NCBI GenBank assembly: GCA_051208045.1
Contig: JBPJFY010000004.1
Location: 257,398-321,397, forward strand
Source of the DNA: LZORAL124-50-18 sp051208045
GTDB lineage: Bacteria > Pseudomonadota > Gammaproteobacteria > Pseudomonadales > Oleiphilaceae
Direction of reading: 5' to 3'
Length of the DNA stretch: 64,000 bases
Of this stretch, positions 27,157 through 37,900 are shown in pieces (positions within the stretch are counted from its first letter, which is position 1; each line of letters opens with the position of its first letter). Position numbers and translations under genes: made by a program. The notes below the pieces were generated by a model. The model was not told the DNA's origin. It saw only the letters and a program-made list of their open reading frames with translations, and did not search any database.

Positions 27157-28383
27157 TTAACCACCAAAATCATCCAGCAGGATATTTTCATCTTCCACAC
27201 CCAAATCTTTCAGCATTTTGATCACAGCGGCATTCATCATCGGTGGCCCACACATGTAGTACTCACAATCTTCTGGTGCCGGGTGGTCGCGCAGGTAGTT
27301 CTCATAGAGGACGTTATGAATGAATCCGGTGTATCCGGTCCAATTGTCTTCTGGCTGGGGATCTGACAGGGCGATATGCCACTTGAAGTTGTCATTTTCC
27401 TTGGCCAGCTCATCGTATTCGTCCTGATAGAACATTTCCCGCATGGAACGCGCACCATACCAGAAAGACATTTTCCGTTTGCTGTGGATGCGCTTTAACT
27501 GATCAAAAATATGCGACCGCATAGGCGCCATACCCGCGCCACCGCCGATAAACACCATCTCGTGATCGGTTTCCTTCGCGAAAAACTCTCCAAACGGACC
27601 ATATACGTCAATCGTATCGCCCGGTTTCAGGTTAAACACATAGGAAGACATTTGCCCCGGAGGAAAACTGGTGCCAGGCGGGGGCGAAGCAATACGGATA
27701 TTGAACTTCACAATGCCTTTTTCCTCGGGGTAGTTCGCCATGGAGTAAGCACGAATAATCGTTTCCTTCACGACGGATTTGTACTTCCACAAATCGAACT
27801 TGTCCCAATCGCCGCGGTACTCCTCTTCGATCTCGAAGTTTTTGTAGTCCACTTCATGCGCCGGTGCTTCCAACTGCACATAACCACCCGCGCGGAAGTC
27901 TACGTTTTCACCCTCGGGCAACTCCAACACCAGCTCCTTGATAAACGTTGCCACGTTATGGTTGGAGCGCACCGTGCAGGTCCACTTCTTGACACCGAAT
28001 ACTTCTTCCGGTACTTCAATCTTCATGTTCTGTTTGACCGGCACCTGACAAGCCAATCGCCAGCCTTCCTTTTCTTCCCGCTTGGTAAAGTGCGCCTGCT
28101 CGGTCGGCAGCATGGAGCCACCACCTTCAAACACTTTACACTTACACTGGGCACAGCTTCCGCCGCCCCCACAGGCAGAAGAAAGGAAAATACCTTCATT
28201 CGACAGAGATTGAAGCAACTTTCCCCCGGCCGGGGTTGAAATTGCGTGCTCCGGATCATGATTTACTTCAATTGTCACATCCCCCGAACTCACCAGTCTG
28301 GCTCGGGCTACCAAAATCACAGCCACCAAAGAAAGGACTATGACGGTAAACATGACAACGCCTAAGATAATTTCTGCATTCAT
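27157..28383 (-). CDS. nqrF: Na+-NQR subunit F
   Basis: 408-residue NADH dehydrogenase subunit. One N-terminal membrane helix is followed by a 2Fe-2S ferredoxin domain with SACGGGGSCAQCKC and a fourth Cys in RLACQV. The FAD domain has RAYSMANYP and the NADH site has GGGAGMAPMRSHI; the protein ends LLDDFGG as expected. It takes electrons from NADH into the complex. It is sixth in the nqr operon, 30 bases after nqrE. Confidence 0.97.
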   Translation of the reverse strand: MNAEIILGVVMFTVIVLSLVAVILVARARLVSSGDVTIEVNHDPEHAISTPAGGKLLQSLSNEGIFLSSACGGGGSCAQCKCKVFEGGGSMLPTEQAHFTKREEKEGWRLACQVPVKQNMKIEVPEEVFGVKKWTCTVRSNHNVATFIKELVLELPEGENVDFRAGGYVQLEAPAHEVDYKNFEIEEEYRGDWDKFDLWKYKSVVKETIIRAYSMANYPEEKGIVKFNIRIASPPPGTSFPPGQMSSYVFNLKPGDTIDVYGPFGEFFAKETDHEMVFIGGGAGMAPMRSHIFDQLKRIHSKRKMSFWYGARSMREMFYQDEYDELAKENDNFKWHIALSDPQPEDNWTGYTGFIHNVLYENYLRDHPAPEDCEYYMCGPPMMNAAVIKMLKDLGVEDENILLDDFGG

Positions 28384-28413
28384 GTTGTTACCTACTCTTT
28401 ATTTTCGCCAAAC

Positions 28414-29022
28414 TTACAGAGAGATGCCTGAAAATGACATGAAGCCAAGGGACATCAAACCTACGGTGATAAAGGTGATGCCCAGCCCACGCAAGCCATC
28501 CGGTACATCACTGTATTTAAGCTTTTCACGAATTCCCGCCAACGCGATAATCGCCAAAGCCCATCCAGTGCCTGCACCAAAGCCGTAGACCACACTTTCA
28601 CCAAAATTATAATCCCGCTCAACCATGAAGAGAGATGCCCCCATGATTGCACAGTTCACCGTAATCAAGGGCAAAAACACACCCAGCGCGTTATACAGAT
28701 CCGGAAAGTACTTATCCAGCACCATTTCCAGTATCTGTACGAGAGCGGCGATCACGCCGATGTAGGTCAACAATCCCAGGAAGCTCAAATCCACTTCCGG
28801 GAAGCCAGCCCATGCCAGCGCGCCGTCTTTAAGGAACGTGGTGTAGATCAGGTTGTTAACAGGAACCGTGACGGTCAACACAACGACAACTGCAATACCC
28901 AAGCCGCTCGCCGCTTCCATCTTTTTGGACAATGCGAGGAAAGTACACATCCCCAAAAAGAACGCCAGTGCCATGTTCTCAACAAAAATGGCTTTTACCA
29001 ACAGACTAATATAATGCTCCAT
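28414..29022 (-). CDS. nqrE: Na+-NQR subunit E
   Basis: 202-residue inner-membrane protein with about six helices, beginning MEHYISLLVKAIFVENMALAF. It pairs with NqrD around an iron centre; Cys in FLGMCTF and in TVNCAIMGASLF are the expected ligands. It overlaps the nqrD stop (ATGA) and has GGGAGG before its start. Confidence 0.96.
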   Translation of the reverse strand: MEHYISLLVKAIFVENMALAFFLGMCTFLALSKKMEAASGLGIAVVVVLTVTVPVNNLIYTTFLKDGALAWAGFPEVDLSFLGLLTYIGVIAALVQILEMVLDKYFPDLYNALGVFLPLITVNCAIMGASLFMVERDYNFGESVVYGFGAGTGWALAIIALAGIREKLKYSDVPDGLRGLGITFITVGLMSLGFMSFSGISL

Positions 29023-29687
29023 CAGAATGCCTCCCTGACTTTGTGTGCCGACATTTTATAGTCCGGCGCTTCCACCTGATCCGTCTTCCAGGCACGCAAG
29101 CCCCAGATAATCAAACCAATCAGGAAGAACGCACTGGGCGGCAATAGCAGTAACCCGTTGGGTACGTACCATCCGCCATCATTCACCGTGGGAACAATGA
29201 CAGCCCCGAAAAGCTTACCAGCACCAAACAACTCACGAACGAAGGCGACAGCAATCAAAATGGCCGCGTAACCCGCGCCATTTCCGATACCATCAATAAA
29301 GCTCTTCATGGGTGGATTCTGCATGGCAAAAGCTTCCGCTCGTCCCATAACGATACAGTTGGTAATAATCAGACCGACAAACACAGACAACTGTTTGCTG
29401 ATTTCATAGGCATAAGCCCGCAAAATCTGATCAACCACGATAACCAGTGAGGCAATGATGGTCATCTGTACGATAATCCGGATGTTCGATGGAATCTGAG
29501 ACCGAATCAATGAGATGGACAGATTGGAAAACGCGGTTACGAGACACACAGCAATACCCATAACAATGGACAGGTTCAAGCTGGTTGTCACGGCGAGCGC
29601 AGAACAAATCCCGAGGATCTGTAATGCGATAGGGTTATTGTTGAAAATCGGATCAACAAGTAGTTTCTTGTTTGACATCTCAGACAT
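29022..29687 (-). CDS. nqrD: Na+-NQR subunit D
   Basis: 221-residue membrane protein, about six helices, homologous to NqrE in inverted topology. Conserved Cys are in LGICSALAVT and IITNCIVMGRAEAFA. AAGGAGG precedes the ATG at 29687, two bases after the nqrC stop. Confidence 0.96.
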   Translation of the reverse strand: MSEMSNKKLLVDPIFNNNPIALQILGICSALAVTTSLNLSIVMGIAVCLVTAFSNLSISLIRSQIPSNIRIIVQMTIIASLVIVVDQILRAYAYEISKQLSVFVGLIITNCIVMGRAEAFAMQNPPMKSFIDGIGNGAGYAAILIAVAFVRELFGAGKLFGAVIVPTVNDGGWYVPNGLLLLPPSAFFLIGLIIWGLRAWKTDQVEAPDYKMSAHKVREAF

Positions 29688-29689
29688 GA

Positions 29690-30493
29690 TTATGCCTCCT
29701 TCCGCATTTTATCCAGATACTTCTGGAAACCGTCACTTCCCAGCCAGAATCGCAGCAGGTTGGAAACGCCATTACTCGTCAAAGTCGCACCGGACAGACC
29801 ATCGACACCATATATCGCGTCGGGACTATTACGATCTACCACCCCTTTCACGAGTTTAATACGGGGTTCCGGGCTTTGTGCCAGGTCATACACCTTCTTG
29901 CCTGGCCATTGCGCTTTCCAGTTCGGGTTATCCACCTCACCACCCAATCCGGGCGTCTCGGCGTGCTCATAAAAGCCTAATCCTACGATTGTATTAGCGT
30001 CACCTTCCAGAGCGATAAAGCCATACAGCGTGGACCAGAGTCCGTAGCCTTTGACCGGAAGGATGATTCGCTCAATTTTGCCCGCTTCTTCCAAAACATA
30101 CACCTTGGCGTATTTGGCTCTGCGTTTGATCGTAGCGATGTCTTTCTCACCATCAATAACGACGGACAATTTCGGATCTTTTGATGCCTTTTTCTGGTCG
30201 TAGTTATTGATATCTTTTCTGTTTACCGCGTCCACGGTCACGTATTCCCCAGTGGATACGTCAACCAGTTTCGGGGTAATTTTCTCGAAAGTGCTTTCGA
30301 TGGCTTGCTTACCGGAGCCTGCTTTCAACAGACCGGCAGCGACCAGGATGTTTTCCTTCAGGTTAAGCGCTTTGTTCTTTTCCTGTATTGGCTTCAGGAT
30401 AACCACAGAAGCCGCAACGATGACAGAGCACACCACACACAGAAGGAAAGCAACGAGTACGGTTTTCTGAATTGAATCGTTTTTACTAGACAC
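29690..30493 (-). CDS. nqrC: Na+-NQR subunit C
   Basis: 267 residues: one membrane helix and a periplasmic flavin domain. The covalent FMN threonine is in DGLSGATLTSNGV. I chose the GTG at 30493 because GAGGAG lies eight bases upstream and the product begins (M)SSKNDSIQKT, as in Vibrio NqrC; the frame is open a further 69 bases upstream. It overlaps the end of nqrB by eight bases. Confidence 0.95.
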   Translation of the reverse strand: MSSKNDSIQKTVLVAFLLCVVCSVIVAASVVILKPIQEKNKALNLKENILVAAGLLKAGSGKQAIESTFEKITPKLVDVSTGEYVTVDAVNRKDINNYDQKKASKDPKLSVVIDGEKDIATIKRRAKYAKVYVLEEAGKIERIILPVKGYGLWSTLYGFIALEGDANTIVGLGFYEHAETPGLGGEVDNPNWKAQWPGKKVYDLAQSPEPRIKLVKGVVDRNSPDAIYGVDGLSGATLTSNGVSNLLRFWLGSDGFQKYLDKMRKEA

Positions 30494-31694
30494 GAGCCAA
30501 TCTCCTCTTGATATTGGCCTGCACGACCATGTGGTCAATGTACGGCGCAAACAGGTTAGCAAACAGAATCGCCAACATCATGCCTTCCGGGAAGGCCGGA
30601 TTCACGACGCGAATCAATACCACCATCACACCGATCAATGCACCAAAAATCCACTTCCCGGTATTGGTCATGGAGGCAGACACAGGGTCCGTCGCCATAA
30701 AGATCATACCGAACGCAAATCCGCCCAGTACAAAGTGCCAGGCTGGCGTGATACCAAACATTGGATTCGTCTCGGAACCAATCATGTTAAACAGCAGCGA
30801 AGTCGCTACCATCCCAATCAATACACCGGAAACGATGCGCCAGGAGGCGATCTTTGTAAGCAACAACACAGCGCCACCGATCAGAATGGCGAAGGTTGAA
30901 GTCTCACCGATAGAACCTTGCATTGAACCAAAGAAGCTGTCGACCCAGGTATGCTGTGCTGTCAGTGCTTCAATACCACCCGTTTGGGCAATGCTCAGCA
31001 TGGTAGCGCCACTGAATCCGTCCACTGCAGTCCAGACAGCATCACCAGACATGCTGGCAGGGTAAGCAAAGAAGAGGAAAGCACGCCCCGTCAGAGCCGG
31101 GTTGAGGAAGTTTTTACCCGTTCCTCCGAATACTTCTTTGCCGATAACCACACCAAAGGAGATGCCCAAAGCCACCATCCACAATGGAATGTCCGGCGGC
31201 ACGATCAATGCAAACAGGATTGAGGTCACAAAGAAACCTTCGTTAACTTCGTGACCACGCACCATGGCAAACAGTACTTCCCAGAATCCGCCGACCACAA
31301 ACGTCACGGCATAAATGGGCACAAAGTACATGGCACCGTAAACCAAATTATCCCACAAGCTGCCAGGGTTATTTCCGGCGAACCAGGAAATCAGCACGTG
31401 GTGCCAATCCTGCCCCCAGGCTGCCATCAGTTCAGGATTTGCCGCCAGCGCACTGTTGGCTTGAAAACCCAGGTTGTACATGCCGTAAAACATGGCCGGG
31501 AACGCACAGAACCACACTGTGATCATGATGCGCTTCAGGTCGATACCGTCACGAACATGCGCTGTGGTTTTTGTTGTCGAGCTGGGTGAATAAAAAATGG
31601 TATCTGCCGCTTCATACAACGCGTACCACTTTTCGTATCTGCCCCCTTTCTCAAAGTGAGGCTCCATTTTATCCAGAATTTGTCTCAAACCCAT
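30486..31694 (-). CDS. nqrB: Na+-NQR subunit B
   Basis: 402-residue membrane subunit with about ten helices that carries riboflavin and a covalent FMN (threonine in GFSGATMLS) and is central to sodium pumping. GGAGG precedes the ATG at 31694; a TTG two codons earlier would overlap nqrA but is less likely. It follows nqrA by two bases. Confidence 0.96.
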   Translation of the reverse strand: MGLRQILDKMEPHFEKGGRYEKWYALYEAADTIFYSPSSTTKTTAHVRDGIDLKRIMITVWFCAFPAMFYGMYNLGFQANSALAANPELMAAWGQDWHHVLISWFAGNNPGSLWDNLVYGAMYFVPIYAVTFVVGGFWEVLFAMVRGHEVNEGFFVTSILFALIVPPDIPLWMVALGISFGVVIGKEVFGGTGKNFLNPALTGRAFLFFAYPASMSGDAVWTAVDGFSGATMLSIAQTGGIEALTAQHTWVDSFFGSMQGSIGETSTFAILIGGAVLLLTKIASWRIVSGVLIGMVATSLLFNMIGSETNPMFGITPAWHFVLGGFAFGMIFMATDPVSASMTNTGKWIFGALIGVMVVLIRVVNPAFPEGMMLAILFANLFAPYIDHMVVQANIKRRLARV

Positions 31695-31696
31695 GA

Positions 31697-33043
31697 TCAA
31701 CCCTCCTTCTCAATACGCGTCAGGTTATCCCGCAGGATAGGACCATATTCGTATTTTCCGGGACACACGAAAGTACACAGTGCCAGATCTTCTTCATCCA
31801 GCTCCAGACAGCCCAATTTTTGCGCCATATCGGTATCACCCACAATCAGTGAGCGCAACAATTGCGTGGGAAGAATATCCAGAGGCATGATTTCTTCGTA
31901 CATTCCCACAGGTACCATGGCACGATCGCTGCCATTCGTGTTGGTAGTGAAGTCAAACAGTTTTCCACTGGTCAGCTTGGACAAATAGATATTCATCGTA
32001 GAGAACCGGTCGGCACCAGGCGACAGCCAGCCCATAAAGTCACGCTGATTACCTTCCTTCAGCACTGTCACCTGATTTGCAAAGCGCCCGAGATAGCTCA
32101 CGGCACCTTTTGCGGTTCGACCACCAAACACGGAACCGGAGATCACGCGATTATCGGACGACGTATCCAGTTCACCCTGCGTAAGCTGGGACAAGTCTGC
32201 CCCAACCTGTGTGGTGAGTAATCTGGGTTTGTTGACACGCGGACCGGCGAGTGCCACCACACGATCCGTATAGAGCTCACCGGTAACAAACAATTTACCG
32301 ATGGCGATGACATCCTGATAGCCTACGGTCCAAACGGACTTATGGGCATGCACAGGGTCAATGAAGTGGATGTGTGTTCCTACATTGCCTGCAGGGTGCG
32401 GGCCAGAGAATTTTTTCTTCTCGATGAAGGTTGCCGTTTCAACGTTGAGTTGCCCTTCATTCCGGACACACACAAACACCTTACCCTGAGTCAACTGAGA
32501 TAAAACCGTCAACCCGTGATTGAACGCATCAATCTCCGTTCGGATGATCACTTCAGGGTCGGCCGCCAGTGGATGGGTATCCATTGCTGTGACGAAAATG
32601 GAGTTCGGCACCGCATCCAGCTCTGGCGTTTTGCTGTATGGCCGGGTACGGATTGTGGTCCACATCCCGGATTCCACCAGATTTTCCACGACTTCTTCAC
32701 GTGGAATTGAACCTAACTGGTCAACACTGTACTTTTTGAACTCAACGGCGTCGTCACCTTCGACTTCAATCACAATCGATTGGAAAACCCGCTTTTCACC
32801 ACGATTGATTTCGGCCACCACACCGGCAGCAGGCGCAGTAAACTTTACGCCCGGGATTTTTTTGTCTTGGAACAGCACCTGACCTTTCTTAACGCGGTCT
32901 CCCACCTGCACAGACATCGTTGGCTTCATGCCATGGTAGTCAAAGCCAACCAGCGCAACGCGGTTAACTGGATTACCTTTCGAAATGGACTGTTCAGGCG
33001 CACCGTTAATGGGCAGATCAAGGCCTTTTTGAATTTTAATCAT
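31697..33043 (-). CDS. nqrA: Na+-NQR subunit A
   Basis: 448-residue cytoplasmic-face subunit with the quinone region. It begins MIKIQKGLDLPINGAP, a strong family hallmark, and also contains HPLAADPEV and CPGKYEYGPILR. It is the first gene of nqrABCDEF-apbE-nqrM. With the other subunits it couples NADH oxidation to Na+ export, as is common in marine gammaproteobacteria. Confidence 0.97.
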   Translation of the reverse strand: MIKIQKGLDLPINGAPEQSISKGNPVNRVALVGFDYHGMKPTMSVQVGDRVKKGQVLFQDKKIPGVKFTAPAAGVVAEINRGEKRVFQSIVIEVEGDDAVEFKKYSVDQLGSIPREEVVENLVESGMWTTIRTRPYSKTPELDAVPNSIFVTAMDTHPLAADPEVIIRTEIDAFNHGLTVLSQLTQGKVFVCVRNEGQLNVETATFIEKKKFSGPHPAGNVGTHIHFIDPVHAHKSVWTVGYQDVIAIGKLFVTGELYTDRVVALAGPRVNKPRLLTTQVGADLSQLTQGELDTSSDNRVISGSVFGGRTAKGAVSYLGRFANQVTVLKEGNQRDFMGWLSPGADRFSTMNIYLSKLTSGKLFDFTTNTNGSDRAMVPVGMYEEIMPLDILPTQLLRSLIVGDTDMAQKLGCLELDEEDLALCTFVCPGKYEYGPILRDNLTRIEKEG

Positions 33044-33198
33044 TCGCCCCGCCTAGATTTTAAGAAATGAATTTTCCGCCAATCGTCACTTTGTTTTCGT
33101 TCGCTATTTAATTCTTCAAAAATGAAAAATCTCAGCTCCCAATGCACAAACAAAAACAACATTGTGGCATGGAATTGGCGTACCAAAAAAACGCACCA

Positions 33199-33227
33199 AT
33201 TATAAAGAGGCTTTGTTTTTATTTCCA
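33199..33227 (-). promoter_or_regulatory. Possible nqr promoter
   Basis: On the minus strand a perfect TATAAT (33199-33204) has a weak -35 (TGGAAA, 33222-33227) 17 bases upstream. It would give a leader of about 150 bases before nqrA. Apart from this and the gap terminator I see nothing in 33044-33362, which is AT-rich. Confidence 0.3.
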
Positions 33228-33291
33228 CAAATGTGACGCATTTAAACAAACGAATTCCAACCCTATCAGTCTAGACCAGATCTGCGAATGC

Positions 33292-33329
33292 AAATAAAAA
33301 ACCCGACAAGCAAACGCCTGTCGGGTTTT
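33292..33329 (-). terminator. Terminator after the gap gene
   Basis: An 11-bp stem (AAAACCCGACA / TGTCGGGTTTT) with a ten-base loop; on the minus strand the T-run continues into TTATTTG. It lies 34 bases beyond the stop of the gap gene and isolates the nqr operon. Confidence 0.88.
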
Positions 33330-33362
33330 CATTGATCCAGATTAAGTAGCGGCTAACTAATC

Positions 33363-34832
33363 TTAGTTTGTCCCTGGAAATGCGGGGTACGAAACATTAG
33401 CCATCTGATTCACGATACGTACCACCTGAGCACTATAACCTGCCTCGTTGTCATACCACACATAGAGTACCAACTTGTTACCGTTCACGATGGTTGCCTG
33501 CGCATCGACGATGCCTGCATGACGAGAGCCGACAAAGTCAGAAGAAACCACTTCAGGCGAATTAACGAAATCAATTTGCTTCTGAAGATTGGAATGCAAC
33601 GCCGTTTCACGAAGATAGTTGTTGATTTCCTCACGGCTGGTGACTTTGTCCAATGTCAGGTTCAAAATTGCCATGGACACATTTGGCGTTGGTACGCGGA
33701 TGGCGTTACCGGTCAATTTGCCCGCCATTTCCGGCAAAGCTTTCGCCACTGCCTTGGCCGCTCCTGTCTCAGTCAACACCATGTTCAGCGGTGCACTGCG
33801 ACCACGACGACTGCCTTTATGGTAGTTATCAATCAGGTTTTGATCGTTGGTATAAGCGTGCACTGTCTCCACGTGACCGGTTTCAATGCCAAACTCATCA
33901 TAAATCGCCTTCAGGACCGGCGTGATTGCATTGGTCGTACAGGACGCTGCAGAAAGAATCTTGTCCTCTGCCGTGATCATGTCATTGTTGATGCCAAAAA
34001 CGATGTTCTTGATATCACCTTTACCAGGCGCAGTTAACAGGACCCGACTGACTCCCTTGGACTTCAAGTGCAGGCCCAGGCCTTTCTCGTCACGCCATTT
34101 GCCCGTGTTATCGATCACAATGGCATTGTCGATGCCATAGCTGGTGTAGTCTACCTGATCCGGACCGTCGGAATAGATCACTTTGATGTAGTTACCGTTG
34201 GCAATGATTGCGCTGTTTTCTTCATCCACAGAAATGGTGCCATTGAATGAACCATGCACAGAGTCCCGACGCAGCAGACTGGCACGTTTTTCGAGATCAT
34301 TTTCCGCACCGCCCTCTCTGACAACAATGGCTCGCAGGCGCAGGTTGTTACCTCCGCCCGCCTTCTCGATCATGATACGCGCGAGGAGACGGCCGATTCG
34401 ACCAAAACCGTAAAGAACCACATCTTTGGTTTCCTGCTCGGCTCGCTTGCTGGCTTCCTCATCGAACTGCCCTACGACAGGAGCCAACTGGCTTTTCAGA
34501 AAGTCTTCCAGAGACTGGCCAGCGCCCTCCTTTTTATAGGTAATGGCCAGCTTGCCGATGTCAACGTGCGCATGACCCAGCTTTAACTCATCCAGAATTT
34601 TGAGCATGGGGTAGGTGTCGTGCACTGAGAGTTCCTGATGCTCAACCTGACGCACAAATCGATGTGCCTTGATAATCCCAATCACGGACTGATTGATCAG
34701 CGCACGACCGTAGATGGAAGTGACGACATTGTTCTGTCGATAGAGACGACCGATGAGGGGAATCATGGATTCCGCAACCGCTTCGCGTTCTTTCCAGTCT
34801 GTAAAGTTAGTGTCTTTCAAATCCTGAGTCAC
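33363..34832 (-). CDS. gap: Long-form glyceraldehyde-3-phosphate dehydrogenase
   Basis: 489 residues, about 150 longer than classical GAPDH. The extra N-terminal region (to about residue 135) is helical and is followed by the NAD fold YGFGRIGRLLARIM. The catalytic Cys is in SAASCTTNAITP and the His in VETVHAYTNDQ; the C-terminal YVWYDNEAGYSAQV is intact. A homologous long gap gene lies between nqr and mfd in Pseudomonas. It could work in gluconeogenesis. The GTG start has GAGAGGG upstream. Confidence 0.92.
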   Translation of the reverse strand: MTQDLKDTNFTDWKEREAVAESMIPLIGRLYRQNNVVTSIYGRALINQSVIGIIKAHRFVRQVEHQELSVHDTYPMLKILDELKLGHAHVDIGKLAITYKKEGAGQSLEDFLKSQLAPVVGQFDEEASKRAEQETKDVVLYGFGRIGRLLARIMIEKAGGGNNLRLRAIVVREGGAENDLEKRASLLRRDSVHGSFNGTISVDEENSAIIANGNYIKVIYSDGPDQVDYTSYGIDNAIVIDNTGKWRDEKGLGLHLKSKGVSRVLLTAPGKGDIKNIVFGINNDMITAEDKILSAASCTTNAITPVLKAIYDEFGIETGHVETVHAYTNDQNLIDNYHKGSRRGRSAPLNMVLTETGAAKAVAKALPEMAGKLTGNAIRVPTPNVSMAILNLTLDKVTSREEINNYLRETALHSNLQKQIDFVNSPEVVSSDFVGSRHAGIVDAQATIVNGNKLVLYVWYDNEAGYSAQVVRIVNQMANVSYPAFPGTN

Positions 34833-34998
34833 TTTTGCACCCTCTCAGATTGCACGATAAAATTGGGCGCACATTATCCAAATATGACGACGTTTAGGCA
34901 AATTTTTAACGTAAAATTTCGTACCCAACCATGTGACAACCATCAGGGCAGCGGCTAAAATGTCGCGCTCCTAGTACACGACGATAAATCCGAGCCAC

Positions 34999-37900
34999 AT
35001 GCCATCACAGCACTCAGCACCCCCGAAACTCTTCACCATTAACGATTTTCGTGAGAACAATCAATCATTTATCTCCGGCCTGACCGGCCCGGCCCGTGGC
35101 CTGCTGGTCGCAGAAAGCGCGCTGAGCACGCAAAAGCTGCATCTTGTTATTGCCAAAGACATGGAGCAGGCACGGCAAATCGAATCTGAAGCCCGGTTTT
35201 TTCTGGGCCGGGAAACACCGATTGAAACGCTGTCTCTGCCCGATTGGGAGACGCTTCCCTACGACTTGTTTTCACCCCATCAGGACATCATATCCACCCG
35301 TATTTATACGCTGTCCCAGTTAAACAAAGCGCAGCAGGGCGTGCTCATCGTACCTGTCGGCACGTTGCTCCATCGATTGGCTCCTGCGCGGCACCTCAGA
35401 GCTTTGTCTTTGGTGCTTGAGGTCGGTAAACGACTGGATGTCCAGAGTTACCGGGAAGAGCTTGAGTCCGCAGGCTACCAGAATGTAGAAACTGTCTACG
35501 AACATGGAGAGTTCACCGTTCGTGGCTCCATCATTGACGTGTTTCCCATGGGCAGCAAAGTGCCCTATCGCATCGAATTGTTCGATGACGAGATCGAGAC
35601 GCTGCGTTCTTTTGATCCGGAATCACAGCGTTCCGTTGAGAAAGTCCAAGCCGTCTCGCTGCTGCCTGCGAACGAATTTCCCTTTGATGCAGAGTCCAGA
35701 AAGGCATTTATCACGCGCTGGCATGAGCGCTTTCCTGACTGCCCGAAAGAAAGCCCGCTCTATCAGGATATCCGCTCCGGCATCAAGCCTCTGGGTGTGG
35801 AATATTACCTCCCCCTTTTTTATGATGAACTGTCGACAATATTCGACTATTTGCCCAAGGACACCATCGTCGTTCAACTTGCGGATGTTTACTCGGCAGC
35901 AAACCACTTTTGGGACGAGATTAGGCAACGCTTTGAAGATCGGCGCTATGATCGCCTCAGACCCATTCTGACACCGGATGAAGTGTTTCTACCGGTAGAT
36001 CAGTTTTTCTCCGAGCTGAAGCCTCGCCCGGGTTTTAAAGTAGCTAATGATGCAGCTACTCCCGAGACCAACAAAGATCAAGGGCAGGATTTCGGCTGCC
36101 AGCCTGTCGCTGATATCGCAATCAACCACAAACTTGCTGATCCTTTGATCGGTCTCAAGCAGTTCATTGAAAAGCACTCGACCTCCACATTGATTTGCGC
36201 AGAATCGGCAGGACGCAAAGAAGCGCTGATGGAACTGTTCAAAAAACACCACCTGCCGTTTAACGAAGTGGACGATTGGGCAAGCTTTCTCCAGCATCGA
36301 AACAACGCGGATTCAACCGCCGTTTCGCTCGCCATCTGGCCCTTGGAACACGGCTGCATCGTGCCGGCGCAACGCATTGGCATCATTGCAGAAGCGCAGC
36401 TCTTCGGCCAGCGGGTGGCCCAGGTTCGACGACGAAAAAAAGCGGCAGATCAAAGCGACGCCATCGTAAAAAACCTGACGGAGCTAACTCTGGGAGCACC
36501 CGTGGTTCATATCGATCATGGTGTTGGCAGGTATCAGGGCCTTCAGACGATCGAAATAGACGGACACGCAACGGAATTTCTCACGCTGTCGTACGCCAAT
36601 GAGGCCAAACTCTATGTGCCTGTGACCTCACTGCACCTGATCTCGCGGTATAGTGGTACAGACAACGACCTGGCTCCGCTCCACAAACTGGGTACCGATA
36701 AGTGGACAACGGCCAAACAAAAGGCGATGGAAAAGATTCGCGACACTGCCGCTGAATTGCTGGAAGTGTATGCCAAACGAGAAGCGCGAAAAGGATTCAG
36801 CTTTGCTTCACCCGACGACAGTTACGAGCAGTTTTGTGACAACTTCCCGTTTGAAGAAACTGCCGACCAGCTCACCGCCATCGAAGCCATTGAAGCGGAT
36901 ATGTTGTCGGATCGCCCTATGGATCGCCTGGTGTGTGGCGACGTTGGCTTCGGGAAAACAGAAGTCGCCATGCGAGCAGCATTTCTCGCCACGTATTCAG
37001 GAAAACAGGTGGCCATTCTTGCACCGACAACGTTGCTAGCCCAACAGCATTATGAATCCTTCAAAGACCGCTTCGCCGAAACTCCCATCAAAATTGAAGT
37101 ACTTTCCCGATTTAAAACAGGAAAAGAGTCCAGCCAGGTTACGAAAAATCTCTCCACCGGTCGCACGGATATCATCGTCGGCACACACAAGCTGCTCCAG
37201 GGGGATATCCGGTTCAAGAATCTGGGCCTGTTGGTCATCGACGAGGAACACCGGTTTGGTGTCCAGCAAAAAGAGCGCATCAAAGCCCTGAGAGCGGAAG
37301 TCGATATCCTAACATTGACCGCCACGCCGATTCCCAGAACGCTGAATATGGCCATGGGGGGAATCCGGGATTTATCCATTATCGCCACGCCGCCTGCGAA
37401 ACGATTATCCGTAAAAACCTTCGTACGGCAAAGCGAAACTGCCCTGACCAAAGAAGCCATACTGCGGGAAATTCTGCGCGGCGGCCAGGTGTTTTATCTG
37501 CACAACGAAGTGAAGTCCATCGAAAAAACCGCGGCAGAAATCGCTGCGCAGGTACCCGAAGCTCGAGTAAGCGTGGCCCATGGGCAAATGAGGGAGCGGG
37601 AACTTGAGCAGATTATGTCTGATTTTTACCATAAAAAGTTCAATGTGCTGGTGTGCACCACAATCATCGAAACCGGTATCGACATTCCCAGCGCCAACAC
37701 GATTATTATCGATCGCGCTGACAAGTTTGGTCTGGCACAGCTGCACCAGCTGCGAGGGCGTGTTGGTCGCTCTCATCACCAGGCTTACGCTTACCTCCTG
37801 ACACCCCACCCAAAATCGCTAACCAAAGATGCAGAAAAGCGACTGGAAGCGATCAGCGCTGCTCAGGATCTTGGCGCGGGTTTTACCCTGGCGACACACG

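Noticed and set aside
27511..28239. A 242-codon plus-strand frame over nqrF
   Set aside because: Shadow frame opposite an unmistakable NqrF ferredoxin and flavin domain.
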